NCBI RefSeq assembly: GCF_001419985.1
Contig: NZ_LJAL01000006.1
Location: 62,001 to 126,000, forward strand
Length of the DNA stretch: 64,000 nt
Origin: Loktanella sp. 5RATIMAR09
Lineage (GTDB): Bacteria > Pseudomonadota > Alphaproteobacteria > Rhodobacterales > Rhodobacteraceae
Direction: 5' to 3'
The notes beneath the pieces were generated by a model. It ran no database searches. It was given only the letters and a program-made list of their open reading frames with translations, and had not been told where the DNA came from. Of this stretch, positions 35,672-44,988 are shown one piece after another (position 1 is the stretch's first letter; the number at the start of each line of letters is the position of its first letter). A program made the translations under genes and the position numbers.

Positions 35672-36673
35672 TTAATCAAACGTCCCTGTGGTGCGGGCCA
35701 GCAGCATGAACGCCCGCGACGTGCGGGTTTCAGCGAGCGCGAGCAAATCCGTATCGGTGGCGTCTTCTGCGAAGGTGACAAGGAACTGATCATAGCACCG
35801 CAGAAAATGATGCACTGCGTCCCGGAAAATAGCATCTTCGCGGGTCCGCCTGCTCAACTGGGACAGGTGGGTCTGATCACGGATACCACCCAGCTGCTCG
35901 ACCGACCGCCCCCGTTCGCCCTTGGCAAACCGGCGCCAAATATCCGCACTGACAGGTGCAGGGCGCAGATCATCCATATAGATGCCATCTTGCGACAAAA
36001 GCGTCAGCACATCCTGACTGGCCTGCACCAGTTTGCGCGCATCACGGTCACGCAGGGCGCGGCGCAGGGCCCCGAAACCGTCCGTATCGTTTTCATCATT
36101 CGGAAAGTGCAGCGCCTTGACCAGATCGGGGCGCGCGATCGGCTGGCGCGCCACTTCGGACGGCGTATCAAGCGCCAAGGCCGGCTGGTCTGCAGGCATT
36201 TGTGGCGCGGCGCGCGGGACAATCAGCCGGGACACCTCGCGCCGCGAGGCGAACTGCGACGCGGGCGGGTCTTGTGGAACCTGCGGTGCGGCTGCAGTTT
36301 CCGGCGGCGGAGGGGATTTTGGCACTGCAGGTCGGGCGGCGGCGGGCACTTTTGCAGCGGTTTTACTGGCCAGCATATCGGCAAGCCGGTCGATGCTGGT
36401 CTGCGCCTGAAACAACTCGTGGCGCAGATTGCGCACGGCCCGCGCCGAGGCGACAGCCACCCAGATCAACGCCGCAGGCAGGATAATCGCGAGCGCGACA
36501 AGAACAAACCACGCGGTCGCAAAGCCATCTGCCGGTGCCGGGTCTGGCCACGTCAGCCAGAACAGAAACGTCGCTGCAATGACCCATGCGACTGACGCCG
36601 CAATGGCCAAAGGCTCGCCCTGGCCAAGACCTGCGTCCGAACCGGCACGATCAGTGTTGGGCTTCTGCGCCAT
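35672..36673 (-). CDS. Membrane-anchored protein with Pro/Ala-rich linker, unknown function
   Basis: A 333-residue protein. Two transmembrane helices lie at about 23-42 and 52-75, then a short coiled coil (LRHELFQAQTSIDRLADML), a Pro/Ala-rich linker (105-175), and a soluble helical C-terminal domain (from about 185 to the end) with DGFGALRRALRDRDARKLVQ and FRDAVHHFLRCYDQFL. The C-terminal domain is well conserved-looking but unnamed. It lies 14 bases downstream of greA. Confidence 0.75.
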   Translation of the reverse strand: MAQKPNTDRAGSDAGLGQGEPLAIAASVAWVIAATFLFWLTWPDPAPADGFATAWFVLVALAIILPAALIWVAVASARAVRNLRHELFQAQTSIDRLADMLASKTAAKVPAAARPAVPKSPPPPETAAAPQVPQDPPASQFASRREVSRLIVPRAAPQMPADQPALALDTPSEVARQPIARPDLVKALHFPNDENDTDGFGALRRALRDRDARKLVQASQDVLTLLSQDGIYMDDLRPAPVSADIWRRFAKGERGRSVEQLGGIRDQTHLSQLSRRTREDAIFRDAVHHFLRCYDQFLVTFAEDATDTDLLALAETRTSRAFMLLARTTGTFD

Positions 36674-36687
36674 GTGCTGCGCACTTC

Positions 36688-37158
36688 CTATTTGAAGGTA
36701 ATCGACAAGATCTCGTAGCTGCGCACACCACCGGGCGTGCGGACCTCGACGCTGTCACCTTCGTCCTTGCCGATCAGCGCCCGCGACAATGGCGACTTCA
36801 TATTCAGCTTGCCGCTTTCAATATCCGCCTCATATTCGCCGACGATCTGATAGGTCTTTTCCTCATCAGTGTCCTCGTCGACCAACGTCACAGTCGCCCC
36901 GAATTTTACGGTGCCCGACAGTTTGGCAGGATCAATCACATCCGCCAGCGAAATGACGCCTTCAAGCTCTTTCACGCGCCCTTCGATAAAGGACTGCTTT
37001 TCCTTGGCCGAGTGATATTCCGCGTTCTCGGACAAATCGCCATGCTCACGCGCCTCCGAGATCGCACGGATGATGGCCGGGCGTTCCACGGATTTCAGGT
37101 GCTTGAGTTCGGCATCCAGCTTGTCAAAGCCAGCGCGGGTCAAAGGTATCTTATCCAT
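36688..37158 (-). CDS. greA: Transcription elongation factor GreA
   Basis: A 156-residue factor that rescues backtracked RNA polymerase. The N-terminal coiled coil (residues 10-75) carries [21 protein letters not shown], with the conserved acidic tip residues. The C-terminal FKBP-like domain includes [28 protein letters not shown] and [10 protein letters not shown]. It is the first gene of the minus-strand run reaching zapE. Confidence 0.97.
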   Translation of the reverse strand: MDKIPLTRAGFDKLDAELKHLKSVERPAIIRAISEAREHGDLSENAEYHSAKEKQSFIEGRVKELEGVISLADVIDPAKLSGTVKFGATVTLVDEDTDEEKTYQIVGEYEADIESGKLNMKSPLSRALIGKDEGDSVEVRTPGGVRSYEILSITFK

Positions 37159-37362
37159 CGTTACTCCCCTCCCGGGGGAAAATCATTCGTCCAGCGTTCA
37201 TAGTCTATTAGGCAGAGGCCAAGTCAAGGCTTAGCCGCGATTTGATGTCGCGTGCGCCAATTTTGACGTCGTGTCTTGATTGCCCCTTAATCCCGCATCA
37301 GGTAACCCTTGCTACGACTGAATAAAAGGGGGCAAGCGCCCCGTATTTAGAAGGATGTGCCG

Positions 37363-39009
37363 ATGGCCGAGATTGAACGCGAAGCAATGGAATATGATGT
37401 GGTGATCGTGGGCGCAGGCCCTGCCGGTCTCTCTGCCGCAATCCGGCTGAAGCAATTGGATGCTGATCTGAATGTGGTCGTCCTTGAAAAAGGGTCCGAA
37501 GTCGGCGCGCATATCCTGTCAGGTGCGGTCCTTGATCCTGTTGGCCTGAACAAGCTGATCCCCGATTGGAAAGAAAAAGGCGCACCGCTGAACGTGCCGG
37601 TCAAGGAAGACAACTTTTATATGCTGGGCGAAGCGGGCCAAATCCGGATCCCCAACTTTGTCATGCCGCCGCTGATGAACAACCACGGCAATTACATCGT
37701 GTCCATGGGCAACGTGTGCCGCTGGATGGCCGAACAAGCCGAAGAAATGGGCGTCGAGATTTTCCCCGGCATGTCCTGCTCTGAAATCGTCTATGGTGAA
37801 AACGGCGAAGTCAAAGGCGTGGTCGCCGGTGAATTCGGCAAGAACGCTGACGGCACTCCCGGCCCATCGTACGAACCGGGCATGGAACTGCACGGCAAAT
37901 ACGTGTTTTTGGGCGAAGGCGTGCGCGGGTCGCTGTCAAAACAAGTGATCGCGAAGTACGACCTTGCCGCCAAATCCGACGTGCAGAAATACGGCCTTGG
38001 CATGAAGGAAATCTGGGAAATCGACCCCGAAAAGCACTCCGAAGGTACCGTGACCCACACCATGGGCTGGCCTTTGGAAGGCAACGCAGGCGGCGGGTCT
38101 TTCATCTATCACCTTGAGAACAATCAAGTTTACGTGGGATTCGTCGTTCACCTGAACTATAAAAACCCCCACGTCTTTCCTTACATGGAATTCCAGCGGT
38201 TCAAGCACCACCCAAAGGTCGCCGAACTGCTCAAAGGCGGCAAGCGGGTTGCCTATGGTGCGCGCGCGATTTCCGAGGGCGGCTATCAATCCATGCCGCA
38301 ACTTGAATTCCCCGGCGGCGCTTTGCTGGGTTGTGCGGCTGGCATGGTCAACGTGCCACGGATCAAGGGCAACCATAACGCAATGCTGTCCGGCATCGCA
38401 GCGGCAGAGGCTGCGGTGGAGGCGATTAAGGCCGGTCGCGGTGGCGATCTACTCGACGGCTATGACAAGGCCGTGCGCAAGGGCGAGATCGGCGAAGACC
38501 TGAAAAAAGTGCGCAACGTCAAACCACTCTGGTCTAAATACGGCCTGCTTGCATCGCTCGGCATCGGCGGCATGGACATGTGGATGAACACCTTTGGGCT
38601 TGGCTTCCTTGGCACCTTGGCGCACGGCAAATCCGACGCACACGCAACCGAAGAAGCCAGCAAGCACAAGGAAATCGACTATCCCAAGCCGGATGGCAAA
38701 CTGTCCTTCGACCGGCTGACCAACGTCGCCTTCAGCTTTACCAACCACGAGGAAAGCCAGCCTGCGCACCTGCACCTGACCGACCCCGACGTGCCTGTAA
38801 ACGTGAACCTTGCGAAATACGCCGGACCATCAGCACGGTATTGCCCGGCGGGCGTGTATGAGTTTGTAGGCGAAGGTGCTGACACCAAGTTCCAGATCAA
38901 CTTCCAGAACTGCGTGCACTGCAAAACCTGCGATATCAAGGACCCAAGCCAGAACATCACGTGGACAGTGCCACAAGGTGGAGACGGGCCGAACTATCCG
39001 AATATGTAG
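37363..39009 (+). CDS. Electron transfer flavoprotein-ubiquinone oxidoreductase
   Basis: A 548-residue membrane-associated FAD and [4Fe-4S] enzyme passing electrons from ETF to ubiquinone. The dinucleotide motif YDVVIVGAGPAGLSAAIRL is at the N-terminus. The cluster ligands are the Cys of YCPAG and NCVHCKTCDIKDP near the C-terminus. Length fits. I start at MAEIERE with AAGGA 7 bases upstream; a GTG two codons earlier overlaps that site. It serves acyl-CoA dehydrogenases such as the one at 5.9 kb. Confidence 0.95.
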   Translation: MAEIEREAMEYDVVIVGAGPAGLSAAIRLKQLDADLNVVVLEKGSEVGAHILSGAVLDPVGLNKLIPDWKEKGAPLNVPVKEDNFYMLGEAGQIRIPNFVMPPLMNNHGNYIVSMGNVCRWMAEQAEEMGVEIFPGMSCSEIVYGENGEVKGVVAGEFGKNADGTPGPSYEPGMELHGKYVFLGEGVRGSLSKQVIAKYDLAAKSDVQKYGLGMKEIWEIDPEKHSEGTVTHTMGWPLEGNAGGGSFIYHLENNQVYVGFVVHLNYKNPHVFPYMEFQRFKHHPKVAELLKGGKRVAYGARAISEGGYQSMPQLEFPGGALLGCAAGMVNVPRIKGNHNAMLSGIAAAEAAVEAIKAGRGGDLLDGYDKAVRKGEIGEDLKKVRNVKPLWSKYGLLASLGIGGMDMWMNTFGLGFLGTLAHGKSDAHATEEASKHKEIDYPKPDGKLSFDRLTNVAFSFTNHEESQPAHLHLTDPDVPVNVNLAKYAGPSARYCPAGVYEFVGEGADTKFQINFQNCVHCKTCDIKDPSQNITWTVPQGGDGPNYPNM

Positions 39010-39013
39010 ACGA

Positions 39014-39039
39014 TCAAGGGCCCCGCGAGGGGCCCTTGA
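39014..39039. terminator. Strong hairpin terminator after ETF-QO
   Basis: An 11-bp perfect stem TCAAGGGCCCC / GGGGCCCTTGA with a GCGA loop, 4 bases after the ETF-QO stop codon and 20 bases before the end of the convergent VPLPA gene. It can serve both directions. Confidence 0.8.
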
Positions 39040-39058
39040 TGAGACATAGAAATCGGAA

Positions 39059-39712
39059 TTAAGCGATTTTCTTGCGCGAAAGAAAACCCAAGCCCGCAAG
39101 CCCCGCTAGCAAAAGCAATACTGAGGCAGGTAGAGGTACAGGGGCGAGCGATATGTTCGTCAGCTTATCGCTACCCCCATCGGTCAGGCCGCGAAAACGC
39201 ACAGCAGCATTTTCAGCAAGCGCCAAAAATGACGACTCCAATGCTGCTGCGGTCTGATTGGTTGCAAGCGTAAAAATATACGTCGCCGTCTGGGCTATAC
39301 CAATCGCGCCCTGAGGACTTCCGCCGCCTTCGTAATCGCCGCCAGTGCCGACACCAACATTCAACGCGAGACCACCGAAGCTGGCCAACGTCTGTGCGCC
39401 GCTAAACTCTTGCAGGGAAAAAGACGTGTCGATCAACACACCTGTTACGCTGGTTACGTCCGGAAGAACAAACCCAAATGCCGTCAGGAAACCACCAGTG
39501 GTCGCGTCCGAGGTGTTTGTGGCCAGAACGGTCAGGTTTACAAGATCTTGGCCAGCATCGGCGAATGTCAAATCCAATGTAGCCGAGGTCCCGAGGTCCG
39601 CATCGTTGGTCGATGCAGAGCCGCCACCAAAATCAAAATTCAAAGTCGCCGCCGGGCTTGCTGTGGCGAAGGAAACTGCGGCAATGGCCGCCATGAGAGT
39701 TTTAGCAAACAT
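39059..39712 (-). CDS. VPLPA-CTERM sorting domain protein
   Basis: A 217-residue exported protein. It has a signal peptide (MFAKTLMAAIAAVSFATASPAA, cleaved near 22) and a C-terminal sorting tripartite signal: VPLPAS, a hydrophobic helix, then RKKIA. The middle is a beta-rich domain with few charged residues (DLTFADAGQDLVNLTV). Such proteins are processed by an exosortase and moved to the cell surface; no exosortase gene is in the window. An AAGAGG ribosome binding site fixes this start over a frame extension of 12 codons. The 271 bases upstream hold no gene that I can see. Confidence 0.85.
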   Translation of the reverse strand: MFAKTLMAAIAAVSFATASPAATLNFDFGGGSASTNDADLGTSATLDLTFADAGQDLVNLTVLATNTSDATTGGFLTAFGFVLPDVTSVTGVLIDTSFSLQEFSGAQTLASFGGLALNVGVGTGGDYEGGGSPQGAIGIAQTATYIFTLATNQTAAALESSFLALAENAAVRFRGLTDGGSDKLTNISLAPVPLPASVLLLLAGLAGLGFLSRKKIA

Positions 39713-39983
39713 ACTGCACCTCTTACTAACTGCGACAATCTGTACCACAATTTCGTGCGGTCGAATAGCAGTAATTAAGGCAAGAAAATGACTGGAACCC
39801 AGCGAAATTCGGAGAACTCCAAGTCAAATGCGCGATAAGCACAGTATTGTTGATAAATTAGAAACAAATCTGTTGCAAAAACCTCTGCTACGGTGCCAAT
39901 GAGCGACAAGTTTCGCTGCAACAGCTGTTCTAAAATTCAGCATTGTCGCAGCGATACGGCCAGCGGGTGACCCACTCCTGCCC

Positions 39984-41630
39984 CTACCGCAGCACATACC
40001 CGCTCGGCCATGTCAGCGTATAGTCCAGCGTCACCTCTTGGCTGGCACCCGCTGCCACTTCCAGATCCCATTCCAAGATGCCGCGCATCCCGTCCGGATC
40101 ACGGCGCGTGACTGCGGGCCTTGCGGTAAACTCCACCTCAAGATCGTCCTGCTCGGAATAGGGGATCGCATCGCGCAGTTTTACGTCCCATGCCTGACCT
40201 GTCAGGTTTTCCAACGTCATGACCGCCTGTTCGGTCAACTGGTTTGCGCTGGTAAAGACCCCCACATCGCCTTCGGATTTATTCGGCACCGCGCGGGTCA
40301 GGCGCACACCATCCAGCGGACCGAAGCCCATTTCCGTATCCGCCCCTGCCGCGAGCAAAGGCAACTGACCGAACCCGATCATCGTACCGTCCGCGTAGAG
40401 AAGCGCCTGTCCGGGCAACATGACCTCGCCAGTGTCATTGGTAAATTCCGCCATACGATATGCGATCTGGTCACGGCTGGGCACCGCCTCGGCCCAGACA
40501 TCCGCATTGAAATTCAGGGTATCCAGTGGCAGGCGCAGATCCTCGACACCGTTGCGGATATCAACCCGGCCCGGATAAATGTAGGTAACGGTTGCGCCGC
40601 TGAAATCAGCCTTGGCCGTCACGGCCATCGGCGCCGCTGCAACCTCGGCCATGGCACCTGAACGCGACAGGGATTGCACGCTATCAGCCATCATCATCGC
40701 ACCGTCATCACGGCCCAGTTCATCCTCGGATATGATCCGCCGCAAAGGTGCCCAAACACCGCTTGGTCCGGTCTGCTCGCCCGGCCGCGCCGTTGAAAGG
40801 ATCAACTGCACATCATTCCAGTCCTGCCCAGTTTGCTGGCTGATCACGACCGAGCGCTCGACCGCCAAAGCCGCCTCTGCACCAGTGGTCAGGCGCATGT
40901 CATAGACAGGAGACCAATTGGCAAACCCCTCGACCGAGCTGACATCGACGGTCACCTCGCCCGCCTCGGCCACTGCCAAGGTAAAGGTCAGGACAGCCCC
41001 CTGCTGTTCAGGGGACAGGAGCGCCGCCAAGGTCTGACGGGCATCTTCCAAAGCCTCTACGTCATCTTTCCGCGCCCGTTCAGCCGCCAACGCCTCTTGC
41101 TCGGCGGCAAATGCGGCTTCACGCACAGCCAAAGTTTCGGCACCGACCATCTGTGCGAGAGCCTGAATATCGGACGCATTCAAAGCCTCGCTTGCGCTGG
41201 CCTGTGACAGGCTTTGCAAAAAGGAAACCTGTTCTTCGGCGGCCTGCACGCGCAGGCGGATTTGCGCAATCGCGGCGTCACGCTCCCGCAAGACACCTTC
41301 CAGCCGCTCTACCTCATCGCGCGCGGCAACAATTGCGGGGGCGCTTTGGTCGGGTGTCACCGGCAAGCGATCAAAGGCAAGGTTCACCGCCCCCAACTGC
41401 GCCCCGTCAGAGGCCGCCAAACGCAGCCCTGCGGTCGACAGGCCCTCTGGCATGTGCGGCACAACAATCTCGTGCTGGCCCGCAGGCAGATCAAGGCTGA
41501 TCTGCCGCGTGACAGTCGCGAGCCCGGGATAGATCGTAACGGTATCCACCCGCGCCTGCGCACTGAAAGTGTCGGCGAGTGACGGGGCGGCGAGTGCAAT
41601 CAGGCTTGTCGTCAGAAAAAGGCGAAACAT
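39984..41630 (-). CDS. DUF4139 domain-containing protein (MuiA-like)
   Basis: A 548-residue secreted protein: signal peptide 1-19 (ending SLAD), a DUF4140-like N-terminal beta domain (25-100), a long coiled coil (about 100-205, EVERLEGVLRERDAAIAQIR), then the DUF4139 beta domain to the C-terminus (VEGFANWSPVYDMRLTT; LLYADGTMIGFGQLPLLAAG). Annotated in other genomes as mucoidy inhibitor-like; the actual function is unknown. It is probably periplasmic. Confidence 0.85.
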   Translation of the reverse strand: MFRLFLTTSLIALAAPSLADTFSAQARVDTVTIYPGLATVTRQISLDLPAGQHEIVVPHMPEGLSTAGLRLAASDGAQLGAVNLAFDRLPVTPDQSAPAIVAARDEVERLEGVLRERDAAIAQIRLRVQAAEEQVSFLQSLSQASASEALNASDIQALAQMVGAETLAVREAAFAAEQEALAAERARKDDVEALEDARQTLAALLSPEQQGAVLTFTLAVAEAGEVTVDVSSVEGFANWSPVYDMRLTTGAEAALAVERSVVISQQTGQDWNDVQLILSTARPGEQTGPSGVWAPLRRIISEDELGRDDGAMMMADSVQSLSRSGAMAEVAAAPMAVTAKADFSGATVTYIYPGRVDIRNGVEDLRLPLDTLNFNADVWAEAVPSRDQIAYRMAEFTNDTGEVMLPGQALLYADGTMIGFGQLPLLAAGADTEMGFGPLDGVRLTRAVPNKSEGDVGVFTSANQLTEQAVMTLENLTGQAWDVKLRDAIPYSEQDDLEVEFTARPAVTRRDPDGMRGILEWDLEVAAGASQEVTLDYTLTWPSGYVLR

Positions 41631-41730
41631 GAATGGTCTCCTGCATATGTCATGTAGCTTTATACGGGCTTTGACGGATGGCAGGACAGGATCCTTGGCA
41701 GAGATTGAAAAAATTTGTCAGCGGTACGAA

Positions 41731-41758
41731 AAAAGGGCGCCCCGCGGGACGCCCTTTC
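41731..41758 (-). terminator. Rho-independent terminator after asd
   Basis: AAAGGGCG / CGCCCTTT with an inner CCC/GGG, followed on the minus strand by six T residues (reverse of 41731-41735 and neighbours). It sits 20 bases past the asd stop codon. Good stem and T-run. Confidence 0.85.
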
Positions 41759-41777
41759 CAAATACGTGACTGATCAA

Positions 41778-42800
41778 TCAGCCCTTTTTCAGGCACTCAC
41801 GTCCCAGCAATTCCGCGATCTGCACCGCATTCAATGCCGCACCCTTGCGCAGGTTGTCGGACACGCACCACAGGTTCAGACCATGATCAATCGTGCTGTC
41901 CTGACGGATGCGGCTGATGAAGGTCGCAAAATCGCCGACGCATTCGATCGGGGTGACATAGCCACCGTCTTCACGCTTGTCGATCACCATGACACCAGGG
42001 CTTTCGCGCAGGATATCGCGGGCTTCGTCTTCGTCCAAAAACTCTTCAAACTCGATATTGATCGCCTCGGAATGGCCGACAAAAACCGGGACACGCACAC
42101 AGGTGGCCGTGACCTTGATCTTTGGATCAACGATTTTCTTGGTCTCGGCGACCATCTTCCATTCTTCTTTGGTTTCGCCGCTGTCCATGAACACATCAAT
42201 ATGCGGAATCACGTTGAAAGCGATCTGCTTGGTGAACTGCTTGGGCGGTTTGCTGTCGGTGGGGTTATAGATTGACTTGGTCTGGTCCCAAAGCTCATCA
42301 ATCCCGCCCTTACCGGCACCCGACACGGATTGATAGGTGCTGACAACAACGCGCTTGATCGTGGCACGGTCATGCAGTGGCTTGAGGGCGACAACCATTT
42401 GGGCGGTCGAACAGTTCGGGTTCGCAATGATGTTCTTCTTGGCGTACCCGTGCACAGCTTGCGGGTTCACCTCGGGCACGATCAGCGGCACGTCAGCATC
42501 ATAGCGGTACAGCGACGAGTTATCGATCACCACACAACCGGCTTTGGCAGCCTTGGGTGCATAAATCTTTGTGGCCTCGGACCCGACCGCAAAAAGCGCC
42601 ATGTCCCAGCCGGTAAAATCGAACGTATCAAGGTCTTTGGTCTTCAGGGTTTTCTCGCCAAAGCTGACCTCGGTGCCCAGCGATTTACGGCTGGCAAGTA
42701 CGGCAATCTCGTCCACGGGAAAGGCCCGTTCGGCGAGGATGTTCAGCATTTCGCGGCCCACATTACCTGTGGCACCGACAACGGCGATTCGATAGCCCAT
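41778..42800 (-). CDS. asd: Aspartate-semialdehyde dehydrogenase
   Basis: A 340-residue NADP enzyme making aspartate semialdehyde for lysine, diaminopimelate, threonine and methionine synthesis. VVGATGNVGREMLNIL binds NADP. IIANPNCSTAQMVVAL contains the nucleophilic Cys. QSVSGAGKGG and VPVFVGHSEAINIEFEE supply the substrate-binding Arg/His region. Length fits. A strong terminator follows. Confidence 0.96.
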   Translation of the reverse strand: MGYRIAVVGATGNVGREMLNILAERAFPVDEIAVLASRKSLGTEVSFGEKTLKTKDLDTFDFTGWDMALFAVGSEATKIYAPKAAKAGCVVIDNSSLYRYDADVPLIVPEVNPQAVHGYAKKNIIANPNCSTAQMVVALKPLHDRATIKRVVVSTYQSVSGAGKGGIDELWDQTKSIYNPTDSKPPKQFTKQIAFNVIPHIDVFMDSGETKEEWKMVAETKKIVDPKIKVTATCVRVPVFVGHSEAINIEFEEFLDEDEARDILRESPGVMVIDKREDGGYVTPIECVGDFATFISRIRQDSTIDHGLNLWCVSDNLRKGAALNAVQIAELLGRECLKKG

Positions 42801-42997
42801 TTGGCTGGCTCCTTGTTACAGATGCGCCCCTTTAACGCGTGGGGTCACCAAGGGAAAGGGGGGCGGGCATCGCGCACCCAAAGACGACCCGCGTATTACA
42901 GGCATCTTCGGTTCGGAGTTGTATCACAAGCCATCTGTGTGAATTCGCAGTTTCTTAATGCTCAGGCGCTACGAGATGTGCGGAAAGGGTTCTCTGC

Positions 42998-43291
42998 ATG
43001 AAGAATGTACTATTCATAACGATCGCAACGGCGACGGTGCTTGCATCACCGGGGCTCGGCCTGATCGCGCAGGAAAAACCGGAAACCGGCGATCTCGCAC
43101 TGGTGATCGCATGGCCTTTTGGCGGGTCGATTGACCGTGTGCTTCACGCGTCAGAGATGACAGATGCCTATCCTAATCGCGCGCCGCTGGGCGCCTTTGT
43201 TCACTTGGAAACACCGCATAGCTACCACGTCCTTATCGAAAACGGAGCCTGGCTGGTACTGCGCGGTGAGGAGATATTGAAACTATGCTAG
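42998..43291 (+). CDS. Small secreted protein of unknown function
   Basis: A 97-residue protein with a signal peptide (about 1-25, [20 protein letters not shown]). The mature part has [20 protein letters not shown] and [24 protein letters not shown] with a terminal Cys. No family recognised. It overlaps the chemoreceptor gene by 7 bases, so the two are probably co-translated and may work together. Confidence 0.6.
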   Translation: MKNVLFITIATATVLASPGLGLIAQEKPETGDLALVIAWPFGGSIDRVLHASEMTDAYPNRAPLGAFVHLETPHSYHVLIENGAWLVLRGEEILKLC

Positions 43292-44850
43292 CATCGGTGA
43301 CACCTAACACGTCAGTACATCATCAGCCGGCAAATGAACGCTTGGTCCAGCAGATTGCCAACTGGATCCTGGCACCTGTTCCTGCCGTGGCAGCCTACGC
43401 CGTGAACGATTTGTCAAACTGGTGGTTTTTTGCCGCGACCGGGCTGTTGCTCGGCGTGCTTGGCAACGTGGCGACAAGGTTTTCAGCCGAACTGCGCGAC
43501 TACGTGATCAGCTTTTGCTTTGTGGGTCAGTGCATCCTGCTGACATCCGCACTTGTTGGCCACCCGTGGCAGATCGATTCGCATATGCTCTTCTTTGCGG
43601 TCCTCGCGATCGTATCGACGTTGGGTAGTCCGCGCGCACTCGTATTCGCCACCGTGCTGGTGGCCCTGCATCACATCTCGCTCAGTATCTTTCTCCCCAA
43701 ACTTGTGTTCCCAAGCGGGGACCTCGTCGGAAATCTTGAGCGGGCCGCCCTTCATGCCGCGATCGTTTTGCTTGAAAGTGGTGTACTGCTCGTCTCGCTG
43801 ATCAATCGCGCCGCTGCGGAGTCAGCCCTGCAGATCGAACGCGCTGCCCTGCAAGAACAGACCGAGGTCGCCAACCAATCGCGCCAAGCTGCCAGAAAAA
43901 GTCAGGATGACGCAGAAGTCGTCGTGAAAACGCTCCAAAGCCATCTGGAGGACTTGGCACGGGGCGTTTTGGACTGCCCGATCAAGGCTGAGTTTCCGAA
44001 GGACTATGTGCAATTGCGCCTCAGCTTTAACGCCGCGATCAAGAAGCTTGGTGAAACGCTTGGGCAGGTTTCCGGCGCTGCGGCCAATATCAAAACAAAT
44101 GTTGCCAACATGAGCCAGTCTTCCGAAGATCTTTCCAGAAGGTCCGAAACACAGGCGGCCACTTTGGAAGAGACAGCAGCCGCGCTCGAAGAAATTACGG
44201 TGTCCGTAAGGCAGGCTGCGCAAGGCGCACAAAGCGCCAAGACGATCGCAGCCGACACGCGGCAAGATGCCGAAAGAACCGGCAACATCGTGGCGGACGC
44301 GATTGCCGCAATGACAGCTATCGAAGCGTCATCCGATCAAATCTCAAGCATCATTGGCGTCATTGATGACATCGCTTTTCAGACAAATCTGCTGGCCTTG
44401 AATGCCGGCGTGGAGGCAGCCCGCGCTGGCGACGCCGGGCGCGGATTCGCCGTAGTCGCCACCGAGGTCCGCGGTTTGGCGCATCGGTCAGCGGATTCTG
44501 CAACCGAAATCAAAGGCTTGATCGAACAAAGTACTCTGCAAGTGCGCAACGGCGTCGAATTCATTGGCAAAGCCGGTGAAGCAATTGGTGGCATCGTGGC
44601 GCGGGTCAATGAAATCTCCACCGCTATCGCCGAAATTGCCAGCGCATCTGAAGAACAATCTCGCGGACTGAGTGAAATCAACGTTGGCGTCAGCGAACTT
44701 GATACCGTCACCCAGCGGAACGCCGCAATGGCAGGTGCGCTGACGACGAGCGGCTATGAATTGAACGCCTATGCGCAAGAGCTTGCGGTGTTGGTACAGC
44801 AATTCCAACTGGCTCAGAATCAGGGCAGTTTCGGGCAGGCTGCGGCCTAG
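43285..44850 (+). CDS. Methyl-accepting chemotaxis protein with polytopic membrane domain
   Basis: A 521-residue chemoreceptor. Residues 20-175 hold five or six hydrophobic helices with very short loops and no periplasmic ligand domain. A linker with a HAMP-like helix follows (about 205-260). The cytoplasmic signalling domain (265-505) contains the hairpin tip [20 protein letters not shown] and [20 protein letters not shown], which contacts CheA/CheW. The C-terminus lacks a CheR-binding pentapeptide. The signal probably enters through the membrane part or a partner. Confidence 0.93.
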   Translation: MLASVTPNTSVHHQPANERLVQQIANWILAPVPAVAAYAVNDLSNWWFFAATGLLLGVLGNVATRFSAELRDYVISFCFVGQCILLTSALVGHPWQIDSHMLFFAVLAIVSTLGSPRALVFATVLVALHHISLSIFLPKLVFPSGDLVGNLERAALHAAIVLLESGVLLVSLINRAAAESALQIERAALQEQTEVANQSRQAARKSQDDAEVVVKTLQSHLEDLARGVLDCPIKAEFPKDYVQLRLSFNAAIKKLGETLGQVSGAAANIKTNVANMSQSSEDLSRRSETQAATLEETAAALEEITVSVRQAAQGAQSAKTIAADTRQDAERTGNIVADAIAAMTAIEASSDQISSIIGVIDDIAFQTNLLALNAGVEAARAGDAGRGFAVVATEVRGLAHRSADSATEIKGLIEQSTLQVRNGVEFIGKAGEAIGGIVARVNEISTAIAEIASASEEQSRGLSEINVGVSELDTVTQRNAAMAGALTTSGYELNAYAQELAVLVQQFQLAQNQGSFGQAAA

Positions 44851-44988
44851 AGCGCAGTGCGCAACCGGACACAACCGGCTGTTCGAAGCGTAGGTATCAC
44901 CTGCCGGGGGCGTCACGCCAAACGTCAATATGCAAAGCACGTTGTCGCGCCCCCTAGACACCCGTCGCGCCGGGCCTAAGGTGACACT

